Assembly: GCA_024760905.1 (NCBI GenBank)
Contig: CM045729.1
Span: 84,819,550-84,883,549 of the forward strand
DNA length: 64,000 nucleotides
Source: Plotosus lineatus
Taxonomy: Eukaryota; Chordata; Actinopteri; Siluriformes; Plotosidae
Reading direction: 5' to 3'
Made by a program: the position numbers and the translations under genes. Every line of letters starts with the position of its first letter. The stretch's first letter is position 1. The notes beneath the pieces are model-generated. The model was not told the origin of the DNA. It saw only the letters and a list, made by a program, of their open reading frames with translations, and ran no database searches. Shown here piece by piece: positions 11,009-22,289 of the stretch.

Positions 11009-14000
11009 AGTGTACTGTCGGCGCATCAGCGAGAAAAAGCACGGCATCCTCGAAGAAAGTACAGGAGGACGGTAAGCTAATTTACTGGTTTAGTATCTAA
11101 AGGGAGAAACATCAGGGTCTCTCACAAACGTGAAATGACAGGTAAAGTATCATCTGAACCAAATAAGGGGAGATAATGATAAACAGGGAATGTTGATTAT
11201 GTCCCTTGGATAATGATAAAACGACTTTCACCGATCCAGCGATATTTTGTGTTAGTATCTGAAATACTTTTTCATTTATTTCTATTTGTGATTGTTTTAC
11301 TGCAGTAATGCCCGGGAATTTCTAATAACATTTTATTGTTTAGATTACCATACTAATTTTTAATTTGGCTGGGCCTATGTGTATGATATGGTAATTATTT
11401 TTAACATGATCAACACATCGCACTGTACACAGATTTTGTACATTTTATGCTTTTATTTCATATACTCTGAAAATAATTTAAAAAATGCTATACAATCATG
11501 AACTATTGCTATACAAAAGGGAGTTTGGATCGCGGTAATTGCTAGACAAAAAAATCTGGACATTTTGGACCCTGTATATATTAGGAGTTCATTTATTAGT
11601 CAGCATCCGTTTTAAATGTTTGCTTTGAACATTTCCAGAATATCCGTTACCTGATGGATGGAGACAAACGTTGCCTGTTTTTGACCATCGTTGGGTGTCA
11701 AAGGCCCTGTTTAAGACGAATGCGAAAACCAGAAAGGCAGAACTTGTTTTTTCCAGAGTAGATAAGTTATGGTGGAATCCTCCACAGCCAGCACTGATTT
11801 GCAGCCAGGTTCCCCATATCGACAGATATTTCGCCTCACGTCTTTTGCTGTGGATGCCAAGGAAACTGTGGCAAGTCGAGTTTCACTGTCCCCACACAGA
11901 ATGTCAGCGACATCCCTTGACATCGGCTGGCATATATCCAAGAGTGCGTCAAGTTCTGGACATTGATGGTTTTTACAGCCTCGCAGCCGAATACTTGGAG
12001 TGCACCAAATGTGGCAGAAAGTTGATCAGCTGGAGTAGTGTATTGATTGAGCAGTTGGATATGGGCCACAGAATGCAGTTTCCTGTCCTGCTTACTTACA
12101 GGTAATGTTGCCTACTTATTTATTTTAGAAATATTAGCTGCACAGTAGGAGATAAACAATTTTTGTATAATTTTGGCCTTTTCTTTCCTTGTTTGAATTT
12201 CAGATATGCTTGTGATGTTAAAGTTGTTCGAATGCTGAGGCAGAGGGGTCTCGGAAACAGTTCAACCCAGTTTCAGAAAAAACTCTCAGAAAGTCACAAT
12301 GAGTCTTGGCTTCAGAAGACCGCTCATTACTTGACGGACTGCCAATCCTTCTGCAATCGAGATGCAAGCCGAATTATGTGTCGGTCTAACTTCCAGGAGC
12401 CTCCTGAGCCTCCGGCGGTGCCTTCGTTCATCTGGCTGCAGACTGCATACTGTTGTGATGTTCTACGAAGACTCGACGAGGTCCTTGCTTCAGTCACATC
12501 AGTGTTTGGTAAAGTCCTGAAAATGGATTCGACCAAAAAGGTAAAGAATTATTTGTCTTTATCTGGCATGAAAATTGTAATGTATACAAGACACTGGCAG
12601 CTATACGAATTTCGTTTGAACTGACCTTTGCGATGATAATTTTTTTATATTTGCAGGTTGTTAAGAAACTTGCAGGCCACGGCGCTGGTACAGCATCATG
12701 GGCTACTACTGTTGGAAATGAGTTAGGACAGGTGCTTATATGTGTTTTGACGGCCGGTGAGGGTCATGGACTGGATCCCATGCTGTCGGGGCTTGTTAAC
12801 CGCTACAGGGCTGCCAATGTTCCACCACCAGTGCTGTTCTATGTTAACAGGGATTGTTGTGGCACCCGTTCACAAATCAGGAGACAGTTAAGTGAATGGC
12901 CAGATATATGTATACGGTTGGATATTTGGCATTTTATGCGGCGTATATCGAGTGGATGTACTACAGACTCCCATCAGCTGTATGGTGTTTTTATGGGTCG
13001 ACTGTCTCAGTGCATCTTTAAGTGGAGTGCTGAAGATATTGCTCGACTGAAGGAGGCTAAGCGATCCGAGATGGAAAGTGGAAAAGTGGGGAAAATGTCT
13101 GACAAAGATATCACGAATAATTTGACAAAGAAAGAGTTATCTCGCCATTGCCGAAGATGTACGAGAGGAGTTGAGGAGACAACCAGCCTGATAACGGATC
13201 TACTGACAGCATTCAGTGGTGACCAAGGTCGTGACACCCTTGGCGTTCCTCTTCTTGACAGCACGCGCATATGGGACATATGGGAACGACAAAAGCGTCA
13301 TGTGCTCTGTATTCAGGACCCAGAAGACATAGAACTGTACACAGAAACAGGAACACTGAGGAAAGGAGGAATTGAGCTGCCCGTTTACAGATGTGCCAGA
13401 GGCTCCACTTCATTGGAGTCATTCCACCTCCACCTTAACCGTTTCATCCCAGGTACGACACAGTCTAAAATTAAGTTGTAAGAAAGTGATTATATATATG
13501 ATTATGTAAACATGTGTGCCATATATATTTTTAATCTGGATGTTTGTCATGTGTTTACAGGTACTAGTGCTAGTGACAAGCACTTCCAAGCCTATCTGTT
13601 GGAGGGGTTAGTGCGTTGGAATGAAGACCGAGCTCTCGCTGCCGTCTCCAGTGACCAATCCCAGCAGCAGAGCTATAGCGGGTCACTCAAACACAGCGTT
13701 AACCAGCTAAATTTGAGTGTGTTTGGTACACGTCTACTCCCTCATTACATCGAGCCAAGGAAATACACTGGTAAACTTTTAATTTGATAACATTTATTGA
13801 CCATAGCTCATTTCTGGCTTTCTAAAAAATTCACATGAGAAAAGTTCCACAACTAAAATATTTTCTATCACACTTCAGGAGAGCTTATCGGGGTGCAGTA
13901 CCTTTACAGCCAGACAGGGGAGGTCCGGCAGGACTTGGCCATGGACCAAGAAGAGGAGGCGCCGCCGGGTTTAGAAGTCATTGAAGAAGATGAGGGTTAT

Positions 14001-15734
14001 GAGGAAGAGATGACAGAAGACAGAACAGTTGGCCCAGTGGAGGACGTTCTTCCTATCGCTGTGGAATCATCTAAAGAAATCCTTCCTCTTCCTTCCACAT
14101 CAACTGCAGTGACTGAACCACCAGAAACCTGTAAGTAAATATTTTAATATCGTTAATTTTTGTGGAATTTTGTGTTTTTTATGTCAACGGCTTAAAGCTG
14201 TATTACCTTGTTTACAGTTTGGGAAGACCTCAGACATGTTCAGAAGTCCCCAAGTGTAAACAGTCCTGGATCAGAAGCTGTTCCCAGTTCACGTCCCAAA
14301 GACTTGGAAGGAGCCGTCGGACCTGACAATATTGAGGGGTTTGATAAAGTCCAGGAATTGGCAGGTTATTTAGCTGACCTGAGAAATCAAAGTGGCGCTC
14401 TCACCAACCAACAGGCTGCAGATATTGGACAACTGTGGGACAATCTCTCTGAATATGATAAGCAGCCAACAAGGTTTTTACCACGCCACAAGAGAGGGTG
14501 CTCTACTGGCCGTTTTAAAGTGCCAAAATCACAGGTTGCTCCAGGAGCAGAAAGCACCAAAAGGTAGTTATTATTTCATGATATATCTATCTTCTAGTAT
14601 ACAGCACTGGTTTGGTTGTTTCATTCAAGAATTAAATGTCTAAATTTTGTAGGTGTTTCTTGGGACAAAATACAGGACCGGCGCAGTGGCCTGACTGCAA
14701 TAGGTATGTGGAGGCACTCGTATCCAAATTGTGTGATGCGTGCCCATCTGCAACTCGCTTCTGGGAATGCTACAACAAGCAGGTGGACGCTGATCAGCAG
14801 GCCCTATAAGAACATCCGCCAAACTATATTGAATAGTGCCAGAGTCCAAGAAAACACCAACCTACAACTTGTGGAGATCAACCAGACAACCCTCCCTCAA
14901 TGGTGAGAGTATTTCTCCAGAGGATTTCTGTTGTTAAAAGAGGGAACAAGTTTACGTGTAAATCTTGTTTTGTGTTTTCTTTATCTTTTCAGGTACAACA
15001 AACGAGGAAAAAGGCAAGAGAGGGAAATTCTTATGGAAGGGATTGCCCTTCCTCAACCATCTATGGCTTCTGCTTCACCCTTGCCTGCAGCTCTGCGCAA
15101 ACCGGCATCTTTGTCAATGCCAGACACAGAAGCACACAGCTTTGACTTGCCAACAGACACCTCTGAAGAAGCCAAAGTGAAAAAGAGACGATGTATGGAT
15201 GAGGTTGTGAAGGCAAATGCTCCATCTTCAACACCTCCTCCTTCACTTCCACTGGCTATGACACCACCTCCAAAGACTACCCCGATCATCGTCTACATCA
15301 CTCCGCAAGGCATGATGGGAGTACCTCAGCAAGTTTTACCAACTTCATTGCAGCAGGTATCATCACCTCCAGTTGTTATACTACCACCACCAACCGTAAA
15401 CCTTGCAGCAAAACCACCTGTGTTGTGCCAACCTCCATCATTGTCCGCCACACCAACCCAAATTCCACCTGCTGCTTCTCACTTATCAGCAAGCACACTA
15501 CGCTACAGAAAAAGAAAGCTGAAGGCAATCCTAGCTGGAGATACGACTGTCAAATATACTCCCAGGACGAAGGTTTTTAAATGCAAAGAGTGTGGTCAGC
15601 CCCGTCTTCCGCCTCATCAGCCATATTATTGTAATTGGTACTGCCCAGTACAAGCAACCAAGACGTTTGAAGACTGGAAAAAAGACCTGCAGCTTCAGAA
15701 AGGATATGGCCAGAAGAAGAACAAGAACGTTTGA
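11009..15734 (+). pseudogene. DDE-type transposase-like gene, copy 1 (nine exons visible)
   Basis: Exons inferred from homology plus GT/AG edges: 11009-11071, 11639-12101, 12204-12540, 12657-13452, 13561-13770, 13879-14131, 14218-14563, 14653-14902 and 14993-15734 (stop). Phases join cleanly. Exon 2 has Cys/His pairs (CPHTEC, CTKCG) and resembles the uncharacterised domain DUF6729. Exons 3-4 form a DDE/RNase H-like core: candidate Asp in KMDSTKK at the exon 3 end, Asp in NRDCC, a DIWHF step, and Glu in SLESFHLHLN. The acidic and proline-rich region in exons 6-9 precedes a C-terminal zinc ribbon (CKECG, CNWYC). A one-base insertion at about 14760 shifts exon 8, so this copy also seems dead. 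It would cut and join element ends; family assignment is an inference. Confidence 0.65.
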
Positions 15735-15865
15735 TTTCTGCTTGCCTATTACATGTTAAGATATATAAAGTGTGATAATACAACTGTGACATAATTTAAA
15801 AAAATATATATATAATGCTGCCTTACAAAATGTAAGGAGACTATTTCTGTCCTGTTGTATTCAAG

Positions 15866-15935
15866 TCCCTCGGGTGAAGTGGTTATCATGCTCAGAAAAC
15901 ATTCTGAGAGTTCCAGGTTCAATTCCTGCTGGGGA
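15866..15935 (+). other. tRNA-like 70-mer downstream of transposase copy 1
   Basis: It can fold like a tRNA. Acceptor arms TCCCTC and GGGGA pair at the ends, an A-box-like GTGAAGTGG lies early, and a B-box GGTTCAATTCC (exact Pol III consensus form) sits in a T-arm. The anticodon arm is odd, a strong stem (CTCAG/CTGAG) with an eight-base loop. It resembles tRNA-Glu most in its 5' and T-arm parts. The same module lies after the stop in three other copies. Confidence 0.6.
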
Positions 15936-16200
15936 TCATCCTTGGGTACAAAAATAGACTACCTGTGTCACAAAATTCATTCAATTTTCAATTAAACCTT
16001 GGAACACCTTTCTTACAAACATGTATAGATTATGAAGAATGCAAACTGTTGTGCTTGTGAATAGGTATGTAAAAGATAAAATATATTACATTTTTATGTA
16101 TCAACCGGTTTACACAAAACACAAAATAATTTCATTTAACACAAATCTTGGTATACAAATAAGTAAAGATAATAAAAGTTAAAGAAAATAGATTGTTACA

Positions 16201-16587
16201 ATCATAATTATAATCATTCAACACCTACAGACACAAAAATCTTACTAAAATTGCAAGGACTATGTAGTTCTTAAAAGGGTCGTTCGTGCCAGAAATCCAT
16301 CCGATCTGGTTGATCTTAAACAATTCTGCAGAGAAGAGTGGGCCAAAATCCCATCACAGTGACGTGAAAGACTCCTCATCACCTCTTATCGCAAACGCTT
16401 TACTGCAGTTATTGCTGCAAAAGGTGGTTCAACCAGCTGTTAGGTTAGGGCAATTACTTATTCACTCGAGCCCTTGTAGGTTCAGATGTTTGTTTTTTTT
16501 CACCTTAATAAATACAATTGGCACTGAAAACTGCATTTTGTGTTTACTTGCTTTATGTTTGTATAATATATATATATATATATTATT
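16201..16587. other. Spacer with a TA microsatellite
   Basis: No gene recognised. A (TA)n run lies at about 16563-16583, immediately before a pogo-type terminus. Confidence 0.6.
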
Positions 16588-17050
16588 CAGTTGGCCCTTG
16601 ACTATTCACAGTGTTGCACTCCTGCCGCCGCATATTCGCGGATTGGCGAGTAACTGTCACATGATTCAAATTCAGCGAATGGCCTTTCTTCCTCCTGCTG
16701 ATTAGTTGAGATGATGTATATGCCCCCTTTTTCTTATTCGCGCACACTTTGTGCGTGTGCTTTTTTTGTGTGTGTTTTTTTATTTACTGTTAAGCTTCGT
16801 CATACCACCCAAACGCTGCGCACCTTCTCAGGCTTCTGGTAACGTGCCGAAGTGCCAGAAAAAGGTAATGACGCTGTATAAAAAAGTAGAACTGCTTGAT
16901 ATGATACAGAAAGCAAAATGTTATGCTGCAGTAGAGAGCCATTATAAAGTGAATGAAGGTACAGTCCAAGAAAAATGAGAAGGCAATCAGAGCAAGTGTA
17001 GCATCTAATTTTTGTGGAAGTGAGAACAAGATGAGTGTTGTATGAAACAA
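16588..17050 (+). mobile_element. Tigger/pogo-type DNA transposon, 5' part
   Basis: Starts with CAGTTGGCCCTTGACTATTC, close to the termini of Tigger elements, followed by a leader containing CATATTCGCGGATTGG and then a transposase N-terminus. No matching 3' terminus was found downstream, so this is a fragment. Confidence 0.7.
16796..17043 (+). pseudogene. Tigger transposase N-terminus (CENP-B-type HTH)
   Basis: Reads PPKRCAPSQ, then KVMTLYKKVELLDMIQK, YAAVESHYKVNEGTV, a frameshift after VQEK, and NEKAIRASVASNFCGSENK in the next frame. This is the pattern of the CENP-B N-terminal psq-type helix-turn-helix used by Tigger/pogo transposases to bind their ends. The catalytic DDE region is missing. 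Confidence 0.7.
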
Positions 17051-17516
17051 GGTAATCATCGGAATGGAATCTGCCTTCATATTACAATGTTTTTCAGTTA
17101 TTCTTTCAATGCAGTACTGTACTCAAGTTAATGTTTAGAATGTTTGTGTGTGAGATTTTATGTTCTGTAGCCTGTTTAACCAACGAGACCAAAAGGATAA
17201 TCTTGAATAATTACCCTTCATGTTCTTTTATGTGCTTTATGTACAGTAAATATAATGCAATGCCCTTCTCTAGTGGCCATTTTTTACAACTACATGCAGT
17301 ACATCCAAGTTCAAACTTCAAACCAGTTGATTACACTTCAAGATTCAAGATTTTTAATCACCATTTGTGCTTTTACACACATAGGAATTCTTTGTGCGGT
17401 TGTCCAAAGAGTCAAGTTACAAAACAGAAAAAGGAGGCTCAAATCAACCAAAACACAAACTGCTATAAAATAAATTCATAAAAATTCGATATCAATACTT
17501 CATGTTTTTTATACAC

Positions 17517-17547
<31 letters not shown>

Positions 17548-18211
17548 GGATTTCGACTATCCACATTTAGTGAAATCGGACCAGGAAAGTGACGACTCGG
17601 AGGACGATATTGGAGAGTCGGCAAAATCGTAGCAAACAACCAGCAAATATTTGGTGCTCTTGTGGAAAACGCGTGCGTCAAAAAAACGATCTGGAGTGCT
17701 ATTGTTGTAAAGAACATGAGCACAGACTAAACTGACATTCTGCAATCGGCTATACGACTGACAACGATGTTACGTCACAATGACCTTTAACCCCGGTGAA
17801 AAGAAGCCAACATGTCCGCGCGCTCAACCTTTGTGAGCAAGGAATGTCATATAGAAGAAAAGGAAATGTGGACTTATAAATAAACTACCGACATCACGCA
17901 ATGTTTAAAAGTTAATAATAAAGTATAGTGGATATTTTTTGAATGCTGTAAAATTTGGGTACAGGTACCCTTTAATACTAGGCTCTGGCAGAGGGGCGTG
18001 GCGTGCTTTACACCGGAGGTCGGGGAAGAGAAGCAGAACCTATACACTTCTGAACTCCTACCAAAATGTTTCAAAGAAGAAACAAATTGACTCCACTATT
18101 ATAATGAACTGGATAAGAGCGAAACTCTCTGTAAATCTGATCCGATCAGCGGTGCTGTGCTTAAGCGGAACCAGGAGTTTAAACACGGGACAGAATGAAC
18201 AGATGATTATG

Positions 18212-18251
<40 letters not shown>

Positions 18252-18430
18252 GTATACAGTACAAACTCATATAGGTTATTCATGCAAGGTTTAAACATAC
18301 GTTCCTCTCTAAAGAATGCCCTGTAACGACTTACAAACAAATTCATCTAAGAACGGCCGTCCTGAATCTAACTCGGTGGTAAGCTGGGGAGCGTCTGTAC
18401 ACACACATATAGATGGTATGAAGAAGATGA
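17051..18430. other. Spacer with simple repeats; mostly unrecognised
   Basis: Holds TA/CA runs (about 17516-17547), a GA run (about 18211-18249) and a possible zinc-ribbon-like fragment at 17634-17734. Nothing else could be assigned. Confidence 0.5.
17634..17734 (+). other. Possible P2X7 C-terminal-like cysteine fragment
   Basis: One frame reads NIWCSCGKRVRQ and LECYCCKEHE before a stop, recalling the WCxCG...ECxCCxE signature of the P2X7 intracellular Cys-rich domain, which also occurs in transposon-linked genes. It is only about 30 residues long, so chance similarity is possible. Confidence 0.3.
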
Positions 18431-18780
18431 CATACAGTCGGCCCTCTACTTACGAAAACCTCTGAAAACGAAAAACATTTTCCTAAATTTTCACCCTCTT
18501 CTTATGAAAAGCGCCAAACGCGCCATTCAAAAATTCAACCGATGCACAAGTTGCTCTCTCATTGGCTGTCTCCCACCATCCCGCCCCACTGGCCTCCCAT
18601 TGGCCTCCCATTGGCCAGGAGGGAGCTGAATCTCCATAGTACTGTACTCATAAGCTTGTCTGTCACACGCATAAAGGAGAGCTGTACTGTTGGTTCGTGA
18701 GTTTCGAAAGTGCTCATTGCAGCTTATTTTTCATTTTTTAAAGTTGTATAATTCAGGAAATGTTTAATAAATGTGGCGCG
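18431..18780 (+). mobile_element. Second pogo/Tigger-like 5' terminus
   Basis: CAGTCGGCCCTCTACTTACG at about 18436 is a pogo-type start, followed by a leader with TGGCCTCCCATTGGCC repeats and no recognisable transposase. The similarity is by eye only. Confidence 0.4.
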
Positions 18781-19055
18781 CTCCGCCGAATGTGAGCAAA
18801 ACGCGGCTCATCCGGACCTCCGATCCCTCAAGCTTTTCCTTGCGGCTCAGCTCCCTCTTCACCATGACAGACCTGTACAAGCTCCGTTTTACAGCAGAGG
18901 CTGCAGTGATTTGTCTGTCGCTCTCCCTCTCCATCCTTCCCTCACTCGTGTACAAGACCCACAAGATACTTGAACTCCTCCACTTGAGAAGGACTTCATT
19001 CCAGACCCGGAGGATGCATTCCACTCTTTTCCACTCTTTCATGATGCAGAAGAGG

Positions 19056-19382
19056 AAGGTGGACATACTGTGTGTTCAGGAGACCAGGTGGAAAGGTAGC
19101 AAGGCTAGAAGCTTAGGGGCAGGGTTTAATCTGTTTTATCATGGTGTGGATGGGAAGAGAAATGGAGTAGGAGTCATCTTGAAGGAGGGGTTTGTCAGGA
19201 ATGTTCTAGAAGTGAAAAAAGTGTCAGACAGAGTGAGGAGTCTCAAGTTAGAAATCGATGGTGTGATGTTCAATGTTGTTAGTGCTTACGCCCCACAGGC
19301 AGGATGTGAGCTAGAAGAGGAGAGATTCTGGAGTGAGTTAGATGAAGTGATTCAGAGTACCCCCAGAGGTGAAAGAGTGGTC
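19056..19382 (+). pseudogene. RTE endonuclease N-part
   Basis: Reads VDILCVQETRWKGSKARS, FYHGVDGKRNGVGV, VSAYAPQ and ERVVIG before being cut by the nested LINE. QETRW contains the catalytic Glu region of AP-like endonucleases. The remainder (ADFNGHVGAGN) follows the insertion at 20563. Confidence 0.75.
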
Positions 19383-19387
19383 ATTGG

Positions 19388-20200
19388 TCTGCAGCACGGG
19401 GGCACCGCAGGGCACCGTCCTCTCACCCTTCCTTTTCAACATCTATACCTCGGACTTCATATATAACACAAACAGCTGCCACCTCCAGAAGTTCTCGGAC
19501 GACTCCGCCATCGTGGGCCGTGTGTCAGAGGGGAACGAGCTGGAGTACCGGTCGGTCATCGTTGACTTCGTGGACTGGTGTGAGCGCAACCACCTGTGCT
19601 TGAACACTAGGAAGACGAAGGAGATGGTGGTCGACTTCAGGAGATTAAGCACTCGAACACACACACACACACACACACTTACTAGTGAACATCCAGGGAC
19701 AGGACATTGAGACAGTGGACAGTTTCAAGTACCTGGGTGTTCACCTTAACAATAAACTGGACTGGTCCCACAACACCAACGCCCTGTACAAGAAGGGCCA
19801 GAGTCGCCTCCACCTTCTGAGGAGACTCAGGTCCTTCGGCGTATGCAGACCTCTGCTCAGGACTTTTTATGACTCTGTGGTAGCCTCTGCAATCCTCTAC
19901 GCTGCCATCTGCTGGGCCCCGGGCAGCACAGAGCGGGACAGGAAGAGACTGAACAAGCTGGTCAGGAGGGCCAGCTCTGTCCTCGGCTGCCCACTGGACT
20001 CTGTGGAGGAGGTGAGTGAGAGGAGGATGGTAGCAAAGCTCACATCCATCCTGTTCAACAGCTCTCACCCACTGCACCAGACTGTAGAGGAGCTGAGCAG
20101 CTCCTTCAGTGGACGACTGAGACATCCTCAGTGCAGGAAGGAGCGCTACCGCAGATCGTTCATTCCCACCGCTGTCAGACTGTACAACGCCACTTTGTAA
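19388..20200 (+). pseudogene. Rex/CR1-type reverse transcriptase C-terminal half
   Basis: Frame at 19388-19650 holds motif B (GAPQGTVLSPFLF), motif C (FSDDSAIVG) and LCLNTRKTKEMVVDFRR. After an (AC)n run at 19656-19678 that breaks the frame, 19685-20200 continues with SFKYLGVHLNNKLDW, LYAAICWAPGS and the C-terminal YRRSFIPTAVRLYN before a TAA. The 5' two-thirds of the element is missing, as in most LINE insertions. Confidence 0.78.
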
Positions 20201-20556
20201 CTGTCTGTGAAAATACCGGTTATGTGCAATAAAAACCCCACTCACTTTAATCAACCACATCTACCCCACTGACTGTGAACCATATCAACCCATCTACTCT
20301 GCCCTCAGATACATGTACACTTGAATATAGGCCAGTCTATAAAGTTGCTCCATTCTCTTCTTTTCTTTTATTGTTTATTAATTTATACTATTTATGTATC
20401 TATTTATTTATTTACTTATATAATATATATGTACGTGTGTATGTTTTGTACTTGTATCTATTTTTGCACACCCTACTGATAGTACCTCAAGAGCCTGTAA
20501 CAGTGAATTTCTCCATTGTGAGATTAATAAAGCTGTATCTTATCTTATCTTATCTT
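19388..20556 (+). mobile_element. Rex/CR1-type LINE, 5'-truncated, nested in RTE copy C
   Basis: Flanked by a five-base direct repeat, ATTGG (19383-19387 and 20557-20561), at a position where RTE sequence is otherwise contiguous. The 3' end is a short (TCTTA)n tail at 20534-20556, the kind of microsatellite end seen on CR1/L2-type LINEs. The RT coding style (QGTVLSPFLF, FSDDSAIVG) matches Rex1/CR1-group elements common in fish. Confidence 0.8.
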
Positions 20557-20559
20557 ATT

Positions 20560-21594
20560 GGGGCAGACTTCAATGGACATGTCGGTGCAGGCAACAGAGG
20601 GGATGAGGAAGTGATGGGCATGTTTTGTATGGGCATCCAGGACAGGAACACAGGACAGATGTTGGTAGATTTTGCAACAAGGATGCAAATGGCTGTGGTG
20701 AATATGGAGGTAGGTGCACACAGGTAGACTACATGTCGTGTAGGCGATGTAATTTGAAGGAAGTCAGTGACTGCAAAGTAGTAGCGGGTGAGAGTGCTGC
20801 CAAACAGCATAGGATGGTGGTGTGCAGGATGACGCTGATGGTGAAGAAGACAAAGTGGTGGACGCTGAAAAAGGAAGAGGGTCGTGTTGTCTTCAAGGAG
20901 GAGTTGAAACAGGCTTTGTGTGGTCAGGAAGTGCTTCCAGATGACTGGACAACCACAGCCAATGTGATCAGGGAGACAGGTAGGAGAGTGCTTGGTGTGT
21001 CCTCTGGAAGGAAAGTAGATAAGGAGACCTGTGCAGGCGTGTGTACAAAAGAAGAGGTTAGCTAAGAAGAAGTGGGACATAGAGAGGACCGAAGAGAGTA
21101 AACAGGAGTACAGGGAGACACAGCGTAAGGCGAAGGTAGCGGTGTCAAAGGCCAAACTGAGGGCATATGATGAATTGTATGCTAGGTTGGACAGTAAGGA
21201 GGGAGAAAATGATTTATACAGGTTGGCACAGCAGAGAAATAGAGATGGGAAAGACGTGCAGCAAGTTGTAGTGATTAACGACAGAGTGGGAAATGTATTG
21301 ACTGATGACAGAAGTGTGCTGGGAAGATGGAAAGAGTACTTTGAAGAGCTGATGAATGAGGAAAATGAGAGAGAGAGAGAAAAAAAAAGAGTAGAAGAGG
21401 TGACCGTTGAGGACCAGGAAGTAGCAAAGATTAGTAAGGGTGAAGTGAGGAGGGCATTGAAGAGGATGAAGAGTGGAAAGGCATTTGGTTCTGATGACAT
21501 AATGGTGGAGAGGAAGACCAAAGAGAAGATTTATGGATGTGGTGAAGGAGGACATGAAGGGAGTTGGAGTAAGAGGAGAAGATGCAGAGGATAG
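20560..21594 (+). pseudogene. RTE endonuclease C-part, linker and joined RT tail
   Basis: Frames 20625-21065 and 21031-21594 cover the rest of the endonuclease (GADFNGHVGAGNRG keeps the conserved Asn lost in copies A and B), the TKWWTLKKEE block and the linker to KAFGSDDI. RT motifs A-C are deleted, so no polymerase can be made. Confidence 0.75.
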
Positions 21595-21650
21595 GGTGAG
21601 ATGGAGGCAGATCATTTGCTGTGGGGACCCCTGAAGGAACACCCGAAAGG

Positions 21651-22289
21651 AAAAGAAGTAGAAGCAGATGCAACAGTTGACAATAAATATCTCTTTAGGT
21701 TTTGCAAGCACAGGTAGCTACCATTATGGGGTGAGCTTCATTTCAAAAATAAAACTCAATTTGGTGCAGGTAATAATGTTTTACACGGATGTATTTAACC
21801 TTTAACCATTCTGAGTGGTTGTGTAAATTTAAGCACTTTAATTGGTGCGTTTGAGCACATTAATCTGCACTTTAATAGTGCACACCACGTTTTTGTTGTT
21901 TAAGCACGTCGAACCCTGCACTTGGAGTGCAATAAATTACACAAGTGATGCTTCTTTAAAATGTTCTGTGAAGGCTGCCTGTCCTAGAGAACGCTCTTTC
22001 ATCTCAGTTAGAACCCTCCGCGTCACCCAGAGCTCTGGACCGAGTGTGAAGAAAGGACAGAAACCAGCCTTATTTTTGTTCTTTATTCACAGATCACAAA
22101 CATGCATTTGCTACAAGAGAGTTTCAATCTGCTTCAGTTGGGCAGCAAGACAGTAAATACAGACAAGGAGTGGTTTTTCAGCCTTTCTCACTTCGTACAT
22201 GATAACATTCGGTGGGCTCACACAGTGGATGTAGTGTGTGGTTTCTCTCAGCAAGTTTTATACAGAAATAAAACAATGTTCCTTTCACA
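21651..22289. other. Unassigned spacer
   Basis: No gene or known element recognised. About 21785-21930 repeats short GTGCA/TGCAC-containing phrases with a loosely palindromic character. 22030-22280 has no match elsewhere in the window. Confidence 0.45.

Larger units (their letters stand above)
10787..16200 (+). mobile_element. Dada-like DNA transposon, copy 1 (without its first coding exons)
   Basis: Spliced transposon gene in plus orientation. It begins in an intron matching the other copies (10787-11008) and includes exons 11009-15734, a 3' flank with a tRNA-like module and an A/T-rich end. Homology with the deletion derivative at 32.6-34.3 kb continues to about 16190. The first two coding exons seen at 40.2-41.0 kb are absent; RTE sequences occupy that side. 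The Dada name is inferred from the U6 insertion of sister copies plus the DDE-like core. Confidence 0.7.
19047..21650 (+). mobile_element. RTE-clade LINE with internal deletion and nested insertion (copy C)
   Basis: Starts at the endonuclease (VDILCVQETRWKG), is interrupted at 19388-20556 by a different LINE, and resumes with GGGCAGACTTCAATGG at 20560. It keeps the linker, then loses nearly all of RT: at about 21510 the frame jumps from SDDIMVE into the C-terminal region (AGGAAGACCAAAG) and on to the 3' end at about 21650. The deletion joint has a few bases of shared GAGG microhomology. Confidence 0.85.

Noticed and set aside
11009..15734. KDZ (Kyakuja-Dileera-Zisupton) transposase
   Set aside because: The first-Asp and second-Asp contexts (MDSTKK, NRDCC) do not look like KDZ motifs, and the CxC module typical of KDZ is not seen. 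U6 targeting fits Dada better. An alignment would decide.
18771..19040. Start of a host gene upstream of the RTE endonuclease
   Set aside because: The open frame simply runs into LINE sequence; there is no domain, no conserved neighbour and no splice structure.
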